Assembly: GCF_003143775.1 (NCBI RefSeq)
Contig: NZ_QFRJ01000013.1
Coordinates: forward strand, 1 to 64,000
DNA: 64,000 bases
Origin: Brumimicrobium oceani
GTDB taxonomy: Bacteria; Bacteroidota; Bacteroidia; Flavobacteriales_D; Crocinitomicaceae
Direction: 5' to 3'
Shown piece by piece: positions 1 through 9,777 of this stretch (its first letter is position 1; each line of letters opens with the position of its first letter). The notes under the pieces are model-generated. The model did not search any database. It saw only the letters and a program-made list of their open reading frames with translations, and was not told where the DNA came from. The position numbers and the translations under genes are program-made.

Positions 1-123
1 ATAAAAAAGCATGGTCATAGAGCTAAATCGGTTTTCAAATATGGATTAGAATATATATCAAGCTTCCTTTTGAACCCTGAAAAGAAAGGATTTAGCAAGG
101 TTTTATTGAAAATTGTCATGTAG
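1..123 (+). CDS. C-terminal tail of a transposase-like protein (partial)
   Basis: An open frame enters from the left edge and stops at TAG 121-123, giving 40 residues. The stretch KHGHRAKSVFKYGLEYI resembles the C-terminal end of IS4-type DDE transposases found in Bacteroidota (family recognition from memory, not a search). The catalytic region would lie outside the window, so it cannot be said whether the element is intact. No terminal inverted repeat was identified in the 25 bases before the next gene. It could also be the end of an unrelated basic protein. Confidence 0.45.
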   Translation: MKKHGHRAKSVFKYGLEYISSFLLNPEKKGFSKVLLKIVM

Positions 124-207
124 TGTAATACAATTCTATTATAAAATATGGAGTCCTCTCTAATTTTGATTTTTCACGTAAAAATTCTCATCTTAAAAAT
201 AATACCA

Positions 208-1734
208 ATGCCAATTTTCGGAAATATAATTAAAGGACTTATTGAATTTAAAGATTTTGTTACAAGTGAAGTCGACCCAATTGAAGCGCAAGAAGCCGTG
301 CTAAAAAATCTGCTTACACAGGCAAAAGACACTGAGTTTGGAAAACATTATTCGTTCCAAGAAATACTTAACGCTGAGAACATCGAAGAAGCTTTTTCTA
401 AAACAATTCCTTATTTCGATTACAACAAAATGAAGAAAGAATGGTGGCACAGGTATGACAATGAAGAAGAAAATATAACATGGCCCGGGTTACCGAAATT
501 CTTTGCTTTGAGCTCTGGAACCACAGGAAAAACAAGTAAACGTATTCCGGTTTCAGACGACATGATTGACGCTATAAAACAAGCGGGAATCAGACAAATT
601 ACGGCATTGAGCAATTTTGAATTGGAAGCTGATTTATTTGAGAAAGAAATAATGATGTTGGGGAGTTCAACCAATTTAAAGGAAAATAAGAATTATCTAG
701 AAGGTGAAATTAGTGGAATAAGCACCAATAACATTCCATTTTGGTTTAAAGGATATTATAAACCGGGAGATGATATTGCGAAAATCGATGATTGGGAAGA
801 AAGAATTCAAGCGATTGCAGAAAATGCAAAAAGTTGGGACATTGGCGCTTTGAGCGGTATTCCGACGTGGATGGAATTAATGATGAAGAAAGTTATCGAA
901 TACCACGGAGTTGATAATATTCATGAAATATGGCCAAATCTTCAGGTTTACACATCAGGTGGAGTAGCTTTTGGAACTTATGAAAAAAGTTTTAATGATT
1001 TATTGGGCCACCCAATTACAGTAATTGATACTTATTTTGCATCGGAAGGTTTTATAGCTTCTCAAACCCGACCAGAAACGGACGCCATGAAATTATTGGT
1101 AGACAATGGAATTTATTTTGAATTTGTTCCTTTTGAAGCGCAGTATATTAATCCCGATGGTTCCTTGGTAAAAGACGCTCCTTCTATTGGATTAAAAGAT
1201 GTAAAACTCAATCAAGAATATGTTTTAATTATTAGCACCGTAAGTGGTGCATGGAGGTATGAAATTGGCGATACAATAGAGTTCACCGACGTTGAAAGAG
1301 CGGAAATTAAAATTACTGGAAGAACAAAATTCTTTTTAAATGTTGTAGGTTCTCAATTGTCTGTCAACAAAATGGATGATGCAATGCAAAATTTAGAAGC
1401 TGAATTTTCAACTAAAATCACAGAATATACTGTTTGTGCGAAACGTGCGGAAGACGGTGAATTTTATCACTATTGGTACATTGGAGTTGATGAAGAATTA
1501 GACGAAGACAAAGTGAGTCACTCCATCGATGAATTCTTGAAAAATGGAAATAAAAACTACAAAGTTGCTCGTGGAAAAGCATTGAAAGGCTTAAAAGTAA
1601 AATTAATTCCAACCCAAGTTTTTTATGATTGGTCGGGAGCTAACAAAAAGAAAGGCGGACAGGTGAAATTGGAGAAAGTAATGGGAGAAACGACTTTTAA
1701 TGAATTTTCCAAATTCGTTAAAAATCGGTTCTAA
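208..1734 (+). CDS. GH3 auxin-responsive promoter family protein
   Basis: A GH3-type member of the adenylate-forming superfamily, soluble and cytoplasmic. Family members activate a carboxylate with ATP and, in plants, join it to an amino acid; the substrate of the bacterial homologues is not known. The ATP-binding motif LSSGTTGKTSK lies at about residues 101-111. RYEIGDTIEF and RTKFFLNVVGSQLS later in the protein match the conserved GH3 C-terminal motifs. At 508 residues from the ATG at 208 the length is normal for the family. An in-frame ATG at 148 would add 20 hydrophobic residues; the start MPIFGNIIKG is preferred because bacterial homologues begin there. It is apparently monocistronic, followed by a repeat-bearing spacer. 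Confidence 0.88.
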   Translation: MPIFGNIIKGLIEFKDFVTSEVDPIEAQEAVLKNLLTQAKDTEFGKHYSFQEILNAENIEEAFSKTIPYFDYNKMKKEWWHRYDNEEENITWPGLPKFFALSSGTTGKTSKRIPVSDDMIDAIKQAGIRQITALSNFELEADLFEKEIMMLGSSTNLKENKNYLEGEISGISTNNIPFWFKGYYKPGDDIAKIDDWEERIQAIAENAKSWDIGALSGIPTWMELMMKKVIEYHGVDNIHEIWPNLQVYTSGGVAFGTYEKSFNDLLGHPITVIDTYFASEGFIASQTRPETDAMKLLVDNGIYFEFVPFEAQYINPDGSLVKDAPSIGLKDVKLNQEYVLIISTVSGAWRYEIGDTIEFTDVERAEIKITGRTKFFLNVVGSQLSVNKMDDAMQNLEAEFSTKITEYTVCAKRAEDGEFYHYWYIGVDEELDEDKVSHSIDEFLKNGNKNYKVARGKALKGLKVKLIPTQVFYDWSGANKKKGGQVKLEKVMGETTFNEFSKFVKNRF

Positions 1735-1736
1735 TG

Positions 1737-1764
1737 ATTAATGCTTAATCATTAAGGATTAACG
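1737..1764 (+). repeat. 28-bp dispersed repeat, copy 1
   Basis: Begins three bases after the GH3 stop codon. It matches 25 of 28 bases with the segment 29367-29394, which lies just after the aldehyde dehydrogenase gene. Both copies end in TTAAGGATTAACG. Low complexity weakens the case, but the position directly 3' of two unrelated genes is shared. Confidence 0.45.
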
Positions 1765-2009
1765 CTCTGGCTTCCAACCTCTTCTTCGAAGTTATTGTAT
1801 ATTTACGGCTTAGTTCTAGTTATGACCGCATTTTGTGATGATAATAGATGTAAACAGTATAAGTCTTAATGCTTTGCTAAATTAGGAAAAGATGATCCTT
1901 TATACTAAATAGAGCCCTCCGTCAACTGACGAGATCCCTCATTAAAATAATTTTCTAACAAGTTCAAAAATAATTTTAATAAGGGATGACAGTCAGTAGA
2001 AGTGGAAAT

Positions 2010-2070
2010 GTGAAAAAGGTGGGACAAAAGGGCGATGCTCCGCATCGCCCTTTTGTCCCACCTTTCTCAC
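2010..2070. repeat. Long intergenic palindrome (REP-like)
   Basis: Arms 2010-2038 and 2042-2070 pair at 28 of 29 positions around a 3-base centre. The core reads GGGCGATGC-TCC-GCATCGCCC. It is far stronger than needed for a terminator and lacks a clean T tract on either side. It resembles the other GC-rich palindromes at 16148-16206, 26466-26523 and 31611-31664. Confidence 0.75.
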
Positions 2071-2261
2071 CCCACACCCAGCTTAACAATGTCATCCTTT
2101 AATTAGAAAAATCTATGATTTTTGTGATTGAAGGATCCTTCAGTTGACGGAGAACTCTTTTGGAGATTGAATCACAATTTATTTCTAAGAAAGAACTTAT
2201 CAAGATTAATATTGAAGCATTAATTTTGCTGTAATAATTAGAACTGAGCCAGAATTACGAA

Positions 2262-2837
2262 TCACTTCGTAATTATTCCATCTCTTTCATTCACAATTTC
2301 CATAATCTCTTCAGGTGATAAATAAAATTTCTGAATTCTTAGTTTATAAGCGGCATCTATTCCAGCATTGTTCAAAATAAAATCTTTGGTTTTTAGGATA
2401 TAGTCTTCCATTCCTTGTTGAACGGCGAAGGTATCTGCTGCTCGTTCGGCTTCGATAATTGATGTGGCTGAAAAAAGATACTTCAATCCAAACCAAACTA
2501 AATTCAATTTGCTTCTGTTTTGGTAATCCATAATATGTCCTAATTCATGACCTATCCACCCAATCATTACATCTTTGGGTACATTAATTGTAGCGAATTC
2601 CTTATCTGAAATTTTGAATTTCTCACTGATTAGAATGATGTATTCTCGGTTTTTTCTGCTTTTAAAAAAACTAGCAATTTTCGGTCTGGCTTGCATTGTT
2701 GATTTCTTGATGTTCTTTTTGAATTTGATTTCAAGATTAATATCTTTTAGCTCGGGATAATAACTTAGCGCAGTTTGAACTTCTTTAATTATTTTTTGTG
2801 GAATTATAATTTGGGCAAAGTTGGATGTGTTTGACAT
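2262..2837 (-). CDS. Putative zincin metalloprotease, HExxH type
   Basis: A 191-residue protein with a clear zinc-binding helix HELGH at residues 97-101, followed after about 28 residues by EAERAAD, where the Glu could be the third zinc ligand as in gluzincin-type peptidases related to M48. The gap contains a hydrophobic stretch (about 112-128) that may sit in or against a membrane. No signal peptide is visible. I do not recognise a named subfamily, so substrate and partners are unknown. It stands alone between two spacers. A 9-bp hairpin (2253-2274) overlaps the stop codon. Confidence 0.7.
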   Translation of the reverse strand: MSNTSNFAQIIIPQKIIKEVQTALSYYPELKDINLEIKFKKNIKKSTMQARPKIASFFKSRKNREYIILISEKFKISDKEFATINVPKDVMIGWIGHELGHIMDYQNRSKLNLVWFGLKYLFSATSIIEAERAADTFAVQQGMEDYILKTKDFILNNAGIDAAYKLRIQKFYLSPEEIMEIVNERDGIITK

Positions 2838-3031
2838 AAGGAAATAAAAAGTATTGTGATTCTGAAAATCATGTGAGTTCTAAAAGCAATCATCGGCATT
2901 ATCGTGACTACTATTGCTTAAAGCTTAAAATAAACATTTATAATTTTCATAGCAACAATTTAGGGTGTCCTTTAGTATTTATTAACGGTTCCAAAAAAAT
3001 AGAAAGAGATTTAGATTCGCTTTAAAACTTA

Positions 3032-3064
3032 AAATCCGCTCCAATAAAATAATTGAAGCGGATT
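3032..3064 (-). terminator. Probable terminator after the T9SS cluster
   Basis: Inverted repeat AATCCGCTCCAAT / ATTGAAGCGGATT around AAAATA with one wobble mismatch. On the minus strand it is followed by TTTTAAGTTTT and lies about 55 bases after the stop of the last gene of the 3.1-9.5 kb cluster. Confidence 0.65.
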
Positions 3065-3118
3065 AGTGTTGTTTAAATGTGTTTTCTAAAAATCAGATTG
3101 AGATTAGAAGGTCTAAGC

Positions 3119-3808
3119 TCATTGTTTAAGGAATTTCCGTGTAACCGACCTTTCTCCATTTAAAAATTTACAGAAATACAAACCATTCTTTAATTCTGAA
3201 ATATCAACAAAACCTTTGAACTCTTCATTTGAATTGTTCGGGAAATTCTTGGTTTGGACTTTTTTTCCTGATACATCATAAATTTCGAGTTTTAAGGAGT
3301 TTGGACTTTCGTTTAGTGTGAAGTTGAGATGGGTTGTGACAGGATTTGGGAATAACCTAATGTCATTCTTTATGTGATTCTCCGGAATACTGAGCGAACC
3401 CATTATTAAAGTATCAGTTTGAACTTTGGAATGTATTGTATCATTAATACTGCTTCCAGGTCTTATAATATTTGTATTAACCAAAACTGCGGTTAAATTA
3501 GTATCGACATTTATAAAATTTATTGAAGTAGTATCATAAGCATTGCATCCTAATTGTGTCCATGCCCCTCTTGTATCATAATATAAATCTATTAATATGA
3601 CATTATTACTTTCGGAAACTATTATTGTGTCTATTTCAGGACAGGAACTACCAGATCCAAATGCAAAGGCGATTTCAGAAAACAACTGGAAGTTATTACC
3701 TTGAATTTGATATGTATGATTTACACCTAGAAAGCCAAATTGTCCAATAGAACTGGTTGAAATAGTAAGGAGTAATGTTATGATTGTATATTTTATTTTA
3801 CTTTTCAT
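3119..3808 (-). CDS. Secreted protein with T9SS type A sorting domain
   Basis: A 229-residue protein with an N-terminal Sec signal (hydrophobic to about residue 22, ending SSIGQ) and a C-terminal type A sorting domain from about residue 150. The domain has the diagnostic FPNPVT, a LEIYDVSGKKV strand and the ending GLYFCKFLNGE...FLKQ. T9SS cargo is moved across the outer membrane by the PorSS machinery and usually anchored or released. The roughly 120-residue mature part matches no domain I know. It lies 12 bases after the outer-membrane barrel gene and is probably the last gene of the protease cluster. Confidence 0.8.
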   Translation of the reverse strand: MKSKIKYTIITLLLTISTSSIGQFGFLGVNHTYQIQGNNFQLFSEIAFAFGSGSSCPEIDTIIVSESNNVILIDLYYDTRGAWTQLGCNAYDTTSINFINVDTNLTAVLVNTNIIRPGSSINDTIHSKVQTDTLIMGSLSIPENHIKNDIRLFPNPVTTHLNFTLNESPNSLKLEIYDVSGKKVQTKNFPNNSNEEFKGFVDISELKNGLYFCKFLNGERSVTRKFLKQ

Positions 3809-3820
3809 GATGTTTAATTT

Positions 3821-4591
3821 TCATTTCCCAATTTTTATATAAACTCCGAAATAGACTCCAGAGAAATCTAGAGTAATCGGATATTGGTCATTGACGTTCC
3901 ATACTTGATTTGCCGCATCACGAACTTCCCCAGTTTTTAAAAATTGATAACCCACACGCAAGCCTAAGGATGTTATTATTGGAGTTGTTGTGAGGTCATA
4001 TTCTGCTTTTAATCCAATTTGACTTTGGAAATCAGAACTTGTATAAGCGAAGTATTCACTTTGATTTACTGCGCCTTTGGCAGGTAGTAAATTGCTAATT
4101 ATTTTTGAAAAACCGATCCCAGCACTTAGTTCAACTCCATAACGTAGGCGATTCAGAAAGTTATCTTTTTCCACGTTATTTACAATTTGATCGATGTACC
4201 AGCTATTAGTTATACCAATCGTCAAAGCTTCAGTTCTTAACTCATATCTTCCCTCACACTCTTCAATAGGTAAATTAAATTCATTCATTTTATAAGAAGA
4301 AGGAGTAGAATTCTTAATAGTATATTGATATCCAGCATAGACTCCAAAATCGAATAATTTTATGGATTGATACAGTAAATTAAATTCAAAACTATTTCCG
4401 GTTTTTATTTCGAAATCATCCATTTCCAGTTCATTTTCTAAAAACCCATTAGAAAAAGCAGTATTTAAATCAACCATTTTAAAATAATTTACTCCATATC
4501 CTAACTGAAAAGAAAGGCGATCTATTTTTTGCGATTGAACATGCATTATTAGGAAGTGGGAAATCAATAAAGTTATGTATTTTAGTTTCAT
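3821..4591 (-). CDS. Putative outer-membrane beta-barrel protein
   Basis: A 256-residue protein with a signal peptide (KYITLLISHFLIMHVQSQ). Alternating hydrophobic and polar stretches with frequent Gly/Tyr pairs follow (QLGYGVNYF, GVYAGYQYT, GVELSAGIGFS, LGLRVGYQF, GVYFGVYIKIGK), the pattern of a small barrel in the outer membrane. No porin or OmpA domain was recognised. It sits between the propeller lipoprotein (98-base gap) and the T9SS protein (12-base gap), so it is likely co-transcribed with at least the latter. The function is unknown. Confidence 0.6.
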   Translation of the reverse strand: MKLKYITLLISHFLIMHVQSQKIDRLSFQLGYGVNYFKMVDLNTAFSNGFLENELEMDDFEIKTGNSFEFNLLYQSIKLFDFGVYAGYQYTIKNSTPSSYKMNEFNLPIEECEGRYELRTEALTIGITNSWYIDQIVNNVEKDNFLNRLRYGVELSAGIGFSKIISNLLPAKGAVNQSEYFAYTSSDFQSQIGLKAEYDLTTTPIITSLGLRVGYQFLKTGEVRDAANQVWNVNDQYPITLDFSGVYFGVYIKIGK

Positions 4592-4689
4592 ATTTATTGC
4601 TTGTTTTAAAAAGGTTTAACATTTCAAAACAATATTAATTGAGTGACAATTTTTACCTTCTATTTAGTCGCTAATTGAACAGAATCTAT

Positions 4690-5757
4690 TTAATCTAAGT
4701 CCAACTTTACCTCTTTTCTAGTATCCAAATCATACAACCACAAACTAGAGTTTTCAATTAAAAAACCACCAATACTTATCGTCGGATCAGGCCCTGGAAT
4801 TAATGTTCTTTCGATTTTTTGAAGGATTAATTTATCGCCTAATGGTGAGCAAATTGCTTCTTTAATGATTTCTTTGTCACAAAACCTGATTATTCTTTTC
4901 ACTTCTCCTGAAGGGAAATCAATCTCGAAAAAACCAGCTAATTCAAGGGAACCAACAAAACTCATATAAAATCTTCGTCCATCTACATGCCAATTCATTT
5001 TTCCATAAGGTGAACCGCTGTGATTGAATTGATGTAGCTTAAAATACAAGGAATCTAGGTTCAAATCAATTGTTGTATAATAAGTAAATCCATTATTCGC
5101 AATAAGTATGTTGTCGGGAGAAACCATAAAAACATCAAAAATTGCTACTTCACTATATATCTGCACTTTATCTTGATCACCAATGGTTTTTGTGTTAATG
5201 AAAGAAGTTCCATTCGCTTGACCTCCACCCCATAAAAGTGTATTGCTTCCGTTTATCCAAGTTAAACCATTGTCTAGATTGCCATAAGACAATTCAGAGA
5301 ATTGGGTTAATTGACTTCCGTCATCTTTAACGATAAAAAACCCAGAAGGTACAGTTTTGAATGCAATCCAACCTTCTAAGTTCCAAGCAGGATGCCCAGT
5401 AATTTCAACATTGTCTAATAATTTAGTTTTTACACCTGTCTTGTAATTGAATTTCATCAAATGATGTCCTGTTATTATTTGACTTCCTGAATCCGCAGCA
5501 ATTTGATAATAAACGAATTCATAAGGATTATTCGGATTAAATGCAGGATACATAAATTGATTACCTTCTTGGATTCTGAACTCATCACCAGTAGGTGATT
5601 GATCAAACGATTCATCACATCCTGAATCTTCCCATATCAGATTCTTAGTAAAACCAAAAGTTGAGCATATCAATTCTTCCTTCTTGCAGCTATTCAGTAT
5701 CAGAAACATAATTATACCAAAAAACACAAATACAATATTAATTTTTCGTGTTTGCAT
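4690..5757 (-). CDS. Lipoprotein with TolB-like (WD40/PD40) beta-propeller
   Basis: A 355-residue lipoprotein with lipobox LILNSC (Cys24). Repeated segments of about 50 residues, such as TGHHLMKFNYKTGVKTKLL, AWNLEGWIAFKTV and IVKDDGSQLTQFS, match PD40/TolB-like propeller blades. Such lipoproteins are usually held at a membrane and bind partners. The gene starts three bases after the protease stop codon, so the two are almost certainly in one transcript. Its role beside a surface protease (binding, export or regulation) is inference only. Confidence 0.7.
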   Translation of the reverse strand: MQTRKINIVFVFFGIIMFLILNSCKKEELICSTFGFTKNLIWEDSGCDESFDQSPTGDEFRIQEGNQFMYPAFNPNNPYEFVYYQIAADSGSQIITGHHLMKFNYKTGVKTKLLDNVEITGHPAWNLEGWIAFKTVPSGFFIVKDDGSQLTQFSELSYGNLDNGLTWINGSNTLLWGGGQANGTSFINTKTIGDQDKVQIYSEVAIFDVFMVSPDNILIANNGFTYYTTIDLNLDSLYFKLHQFNHSGSPYGKMNWHVDGRRFYMSFVGSLELAGFFEIDFPSGEVKRIIRFCDKEIIKEAICSPLGDKLILQKIERTLIPGPDPTISIGGFLIENSSLWLYDLDTRKEVKLDLD

Positions 5758-5760
5758 ATC

Positions 5761-8700
5761 TTATTGTTTAATGATTTTTTTAGTGATAAAACTTTCTCCC
5801 TTATTAAAAATAAACAAATACATTCCTTTGGGGAGTGTCGAAACATCAACTTTTAAACTTTTGTCTGATGAGTTTTCAATATTAAAATTTTGAATTTTTC
5901 TACCCATAATGTCATAGATACTGAAGTCATGTGCTTTGTTTGAAAACAAAACATTGATAACATCATTTGTCGGATTTGGAAAAACAGTTACTTCATCAGA
6001 AGTTAAATTATTTTCATCAACATTAAGATGATATGAGGTGTCTTTTGTGTAGACACTATAAGCAAACTTAAAGTCATCATTACTATCTGGTTCTGGACTA
6101 ATAACTAGTGAAGTAACACCATTTGTTAAAACTTCCGTACTGTAATAATACCCCGTTAAAGTTGCATTAGACTCATCAATAGCATCTATTTTTACTCCAC
6201 TCCAATGTGAGTTAAATAATGTATCTTCTAAACTATACAAATCAGAAGAAGCATTCCTTACCCAACCATCGATAAATATTTCATTCAGGGGTAAATTATG
6301 GTTAAATGTGTGAGTAACTTCATAAACTGTTGTCTGTAATATCTGGGAGCCACTTGGAATCCCATCTATTCCTTCAGGAAATTCAATATTTTGGTTGGAA
6401 ACATATATAATTCCAGCGTCCTTATTGACCTTAAAATCGAAGTGGCGCACTCGATAGGGTAAGCTAGATTTTTCAAGGGATGTAAAAGCATTTAATGCTC
6501 CAAAACCGCTATACTTATTTGGTACAGATAAGTTTGAACCGAATGGTAGCATAGGATCTTCAGTAACAGGAAATGCATTCTCTTGTAAAATATACTCCAC
6601 ATCCTCTTGACTTAATTTATTAGGATATAAAGGATTGTAGTCTGGATTATGCAAGCTCAGCATTAGACCTGCAACACCACTAACATGAGGGGCACTAGCA
6701 GATGTTCCATTGAATGATCTATAACTATTAAACCCAGCAGTTAAATCACCAGTATTCAGCAAGGTATGAACTTGAGGCCCCATTCCTGGAGCTAATAGGT
6801 CAACATTTCTCCCAAAAGCTGAGAATGATGCTCTCCGCTTAATGGGATTACTGCCAAAAGTCATTGGTTCATAAGCTCCAACTTTAAGTATCCATTCATC
6901 ATTGAAGCTTGCTGGAAAAAAGGATGTATCAGCTAGATGTTCATGAAACTGACCTAAATTACCACTTGAAGCAACCTGAATAACATTATTTTTAAAAGCA
7001 GTGTTGACAGCATTCCTAAGCGTGAAAAGTATTGTGTCAATTTCTGGATGAGCACCATCTATTCTCCAACTATAATTATGTATATTTAAGCCGAAACCAA
7101 AATTTGTTAAAGGGTTAAAAACGGCCCCTTCAACAATAGCTTCTGAAGCCGTGGTAATAGTAAATAGACTATCGTCTCCTAAAGTATTAGATGTGGTTGA
7201 AGTTCTTAATGAATACAATGAAACACCGGCAATTCCTTCTTCAAAATCACCTCCCGCAATTCCAGCAACACCTTTTCCATTATTTCTTATTGCACCAATA
7301 ATTCCAGCAACAGCAGTACCATGACCGTTTTGGGCGGTAGTAGTGACTGGATCTGAGTTCATTTGTGAACTTGGGTGAACGCCTTTTCCATAATCCCATC
7401 CACCTTTTACCCTACTGCCGCTCCAAGAACCATCTCCTAAATCCTCATGTCTCCAATTAATACCTGAATCAAAAACACCAACCTTGATATCAGACTTTCC
7501 GGTTTCTAAAGCCCAACCTCCTTGCTCAAGCAAAAATGGACTTCCCGGGGGCGGATTCGTAGACACCAAGTTTATTCCTCTTAGGCTTCCAACTAGACCA
7601 GTTTGGTTGGTAGGATTATAATAAGGAGGATTGAAAATACTAAATAATGGATCATTTGGAATTATGCCTTCATAAACAGCAATTCTATTAGGTTCGCTGA
7701 AGTGAATTATATTTCTTATTAAGTTTAAACTATCTATTCCATCTAAAATATTAAAACTATTAGGAAATACCACAGACAATGTAGCCCAAAAATCATCCAC
7801 TTTAATTGTATCACCTAAGCGAGTAACAGATAAAGAATCTGCCGTGGTCATTCGTCTAAAAATCTTAAAAGTATTCAAACGACTCACTTCCATATTAAGT
7901 TTCTCGTTCATCAAACCGATAACACTAGGCTTTACAAAATCACTCAATTTACCTGCAATAAAGCCCTTTCTATCAATAGCACCATAATTTACAGCGCTTC
8001 TATCAAAACGAATAATAACTTCATTGGCATTATGAGATGGCTCCCCATTAACCATCACTGGGTTAAATGATTTCTCCATTAAATTGTATTTCACAGTAAT
8101 ATTTCTTGAATTCCCACTTGGAACTTCTATTTTACCAATTACAATTATGTTTCCAGCTATATCATTTGCTATTCCTGTTGGTTTAGCTACTAATCCATTT
8201 TCACCACCAAATTTAGCTTGTGTAAAGATTTCTCCATTTGGTTTGTAGCCCAGTGTTACTATTCCTTCATCCACATTATTGATTGCAGATCCTGTCACAA
8301 AAACATCTTGATTACTGCGAATTAATACTTGGACAGCTTCATCATCAAGGTTTGCTTCTCCGTTAAACTCTCTTGACCATTGTAAACTTCCTGCAGAGTT
8401 GTATTTTAAAAGCGAATAATTTTTTCCTTCATTTGGGTTAGAAACAAATCCTGTAACATAAACATTACCTAAATCGTCAACTTTAACTCCCTTTCCTCTA
8501 TCATCAGCTCCATACCCGTCGTATTGAGCTTCCCATAAAATATTTAATTGTGGGTCTAATTTATAAATACTGATATCATATCCTGTATTTTGATTAACTA
8601 CTGCTCCTGTAACGTAAACGTTACCTGAGTTATCCACTGATAAATCATAAACTTCATTCAATCCATGTGTTGCATTTCCTTGACTTCTTTTTTCAGCTGT

Positions 8701-9390
8701 CAGATTTCCGTTTGAAGTGTTGTAGACCACTGTAGCCAATTCCCACTTATTAAAAGTCATTTGACTTCCTCCGGTTATATATAATTGGTTTCCGTGGAGT
8801 TCTATTTTAGCAGCGACATCATTTAAGCTAACATGATCGTACCTGCTCACCCATAAATGAGCACCATTCGATGAATTGATTCGAAGTGTAACATAGTCCA
8901 TCTGGTTATTTGTTGAAAAACTACTCCCAGTAACAAAAAGACTTCCATTATTATCTCCAGTAATTGCTGTTCCGTAATCCTTTGGTGTTGGTGATCCGCC
9001 ATTATCATAATAGCTAGCCCATTGAAATTGGCCGTCACTTTTATATTTCAGCACGACTAAATCATCATCATGATTCACATGTTCAACCGAAGTTCCTGTT
9101 ATAAAAACATCATAATTCGCATCTACATAAATGTCGGCAGCCATATCATCCATATTCGCGGCACCATTAAAAGTTTGCTGCCAAAGCAAACCGCCGTCGG
9201 CATCAAATTTTTGAATAATTATATCATGATTGTTATTGGTGTTTATTGTAGAACCCGCCATGTAAACGTTTCCTATATCGTCGGTTGCACTAGCGTTTTT
9301 ATAAAACAATGGCACTTCTCCTCCATCTTGATTCCAGTTTTCAGAAAAATAGATTTGAGTTTGACTAAAGCTTACAAAAGGCACTAGCAT
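5761..9390 (-). CDS. S8 (subtilisin) family serine peptidase with SBBP-type repeats and T9SS domain
   Basis: A giant secreted protease (1209 residues from the first in-frame ATG). Residues about 20-440 form repeated blades of the type GNVYVTGxxxN...Y(D/N), like SBBP beta-propeller repeats. The S8 catalytic domain spans about 620-980 with Asp641 (VGVFDSGIN), His690 (NGHGTAVAG) and Ser897 (NGTSASAPHVSG). A type A sorting domain (VTVFPNPTNDVINV) ends the protein. The annotated start leaves only MLVPFVSFSQ as leader, too short for export. The frame continues upstream as RRLLLLIFGIMLVPF into a (CA)19 repeat; the likely true ATG is at 9520-9518 but is out of frame with this copy number (see repeat entry and findings). 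It probably leads an operon with the genes at 4690, 3821 and 3119. Confidence 0.88.
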   Translation of the reverse strand: MLVPFVSFSQTQIYFSENWNQDGGEVPLFYKNASATDDIGNVYMAGSTINTNNNHDIIIQKFDADGGLLWQQTFNGAANMDDMAADIYVDANYDVFITGTSVEHVNHDDDLVVLKYKSDGQFQWASYYDNGGSPTPKDYGTAITGDNNGSLFVTGSSFSTNNQMDYVTLRINSSNGAHLWVSRYDHVSLNDVAAKIELHGNQLYITGGSQMTFNKWELATVVYNTSNGNLTAEKRSQGNATHGLNEVYDLSVDNSGNVYVTGAVVNQNTGYDISIYKLDPQLNILWEAQYDGYGADDRGKGVKVDDLGNVYVTGFVSNPNEGKNYSLLKYNSAGSLQWSREFNGEANLDDEAVQVLIRSNQDVFVTGSAINNVDEGIVTLGYKPNGEIFTQAKFGGENGLVAKPTGIANDIAGNIIVIGKIEVPSGNSRNITVKYNLMEKSFNPVMVNGEPSHNANEVIIRFDRSAVNYGAIDRKGFIAGKLSDFVKPSVIGLMNEKLNMEVSRLNTFKIFRRMTTADSLSVTRLGDTIKVDDFWATLSVVFPNSFNILDGIDSLNLIRNIIHFSEPNRIAVYEGIIPNDPLFSIFNPPYYNPTNQTGLVGSLRGINLVSTNPPPGSPFLLEQGGWALETGKSDIKVGVFDSGINWRHEDLGDGSWSGSRVKGGWDYGKGVHPSSQMNSDPVTTTAQNGHGTAVAGIIGAIRNNGKGVAGIAGGDFEEGIAGVSLYSLRTSTTSNTLGDDSLFTITTASEAIVEGAVFNPLTNFGFGLNIHNYSWRIDGAHPEIDTILFTLRNAVNTAFKNNVIQVASSGNLGQFHEHLADTSFFPASFNDEWILKVGAYEPMTFGSNPIKRRASFSAFGRNVDLLAPGMGPQVHTLLNTGDLTAGFNSYRSFNGTSASAPHVSGVAGLMLSLHNPDYNPLYPNKLSQEDVEYILQENAFPVTEDPMLPFGSNLSVPNKYSGFGALNAFTSLEKSSLPYRVRHFDFKVNKDAGIIYVSNQNIEFPEGIDGIPSGSQILQTTVYEVTHTFNHNLPLNEIFIDGWVRNASSDLYSLEDTLFNSHWSGVKIDAIDESNATLTGYYYSTEVLTNGVTSLVISPEPDSNDDFKFAYSVYTKDTSYHLNVDENNLTSDEVTVFPNPTNDVINVLFSNKAHDFSIYDIMGRKIQNFNIENSSDKSLKVDVSTLPKGMYLFIFNKGESFITKKIIKQ

Positions 9391-9777
<387 letters not shown>

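Larger units (their letters stand above)
1735..2261. other. Gene-free spacer with nested inverted repeats
   Basis: No supportable gene. Besides the 28-bp repeat at its left end, it holds an outer inverted pair, CCGTCAACTGA at 1919-1929 and TCAGTTGACGG at 2140-2150, an inner pair around 1932-1953 and 1971-1989 (GATCCCTCATTAAAATAATT against its near reverse complement), and the long central hairpin at 2010-2070. The nesting suggests a compound repeat element rather than a simple terminator. Confidence 0.6.

Noticed and set aside
420-674. Minus-strand 84-residue frame inside the GH3 gene
   Set aside because: Lies fully within a clear protein-coding frame; sequence is a reverse-complement shadow without any motif.
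5684-5893. Plus-strand 69-residue frame between propeller lipoprotein and protease
   Set aside because: Antisense to the ends of two real genes; no start signal or homology.
9070-9387. Plus-strand 105-residue frame opposite the protease leader
   Set aside because: Complement of the propeller repeats; composition is not protein-like and no ribosome site is seen.
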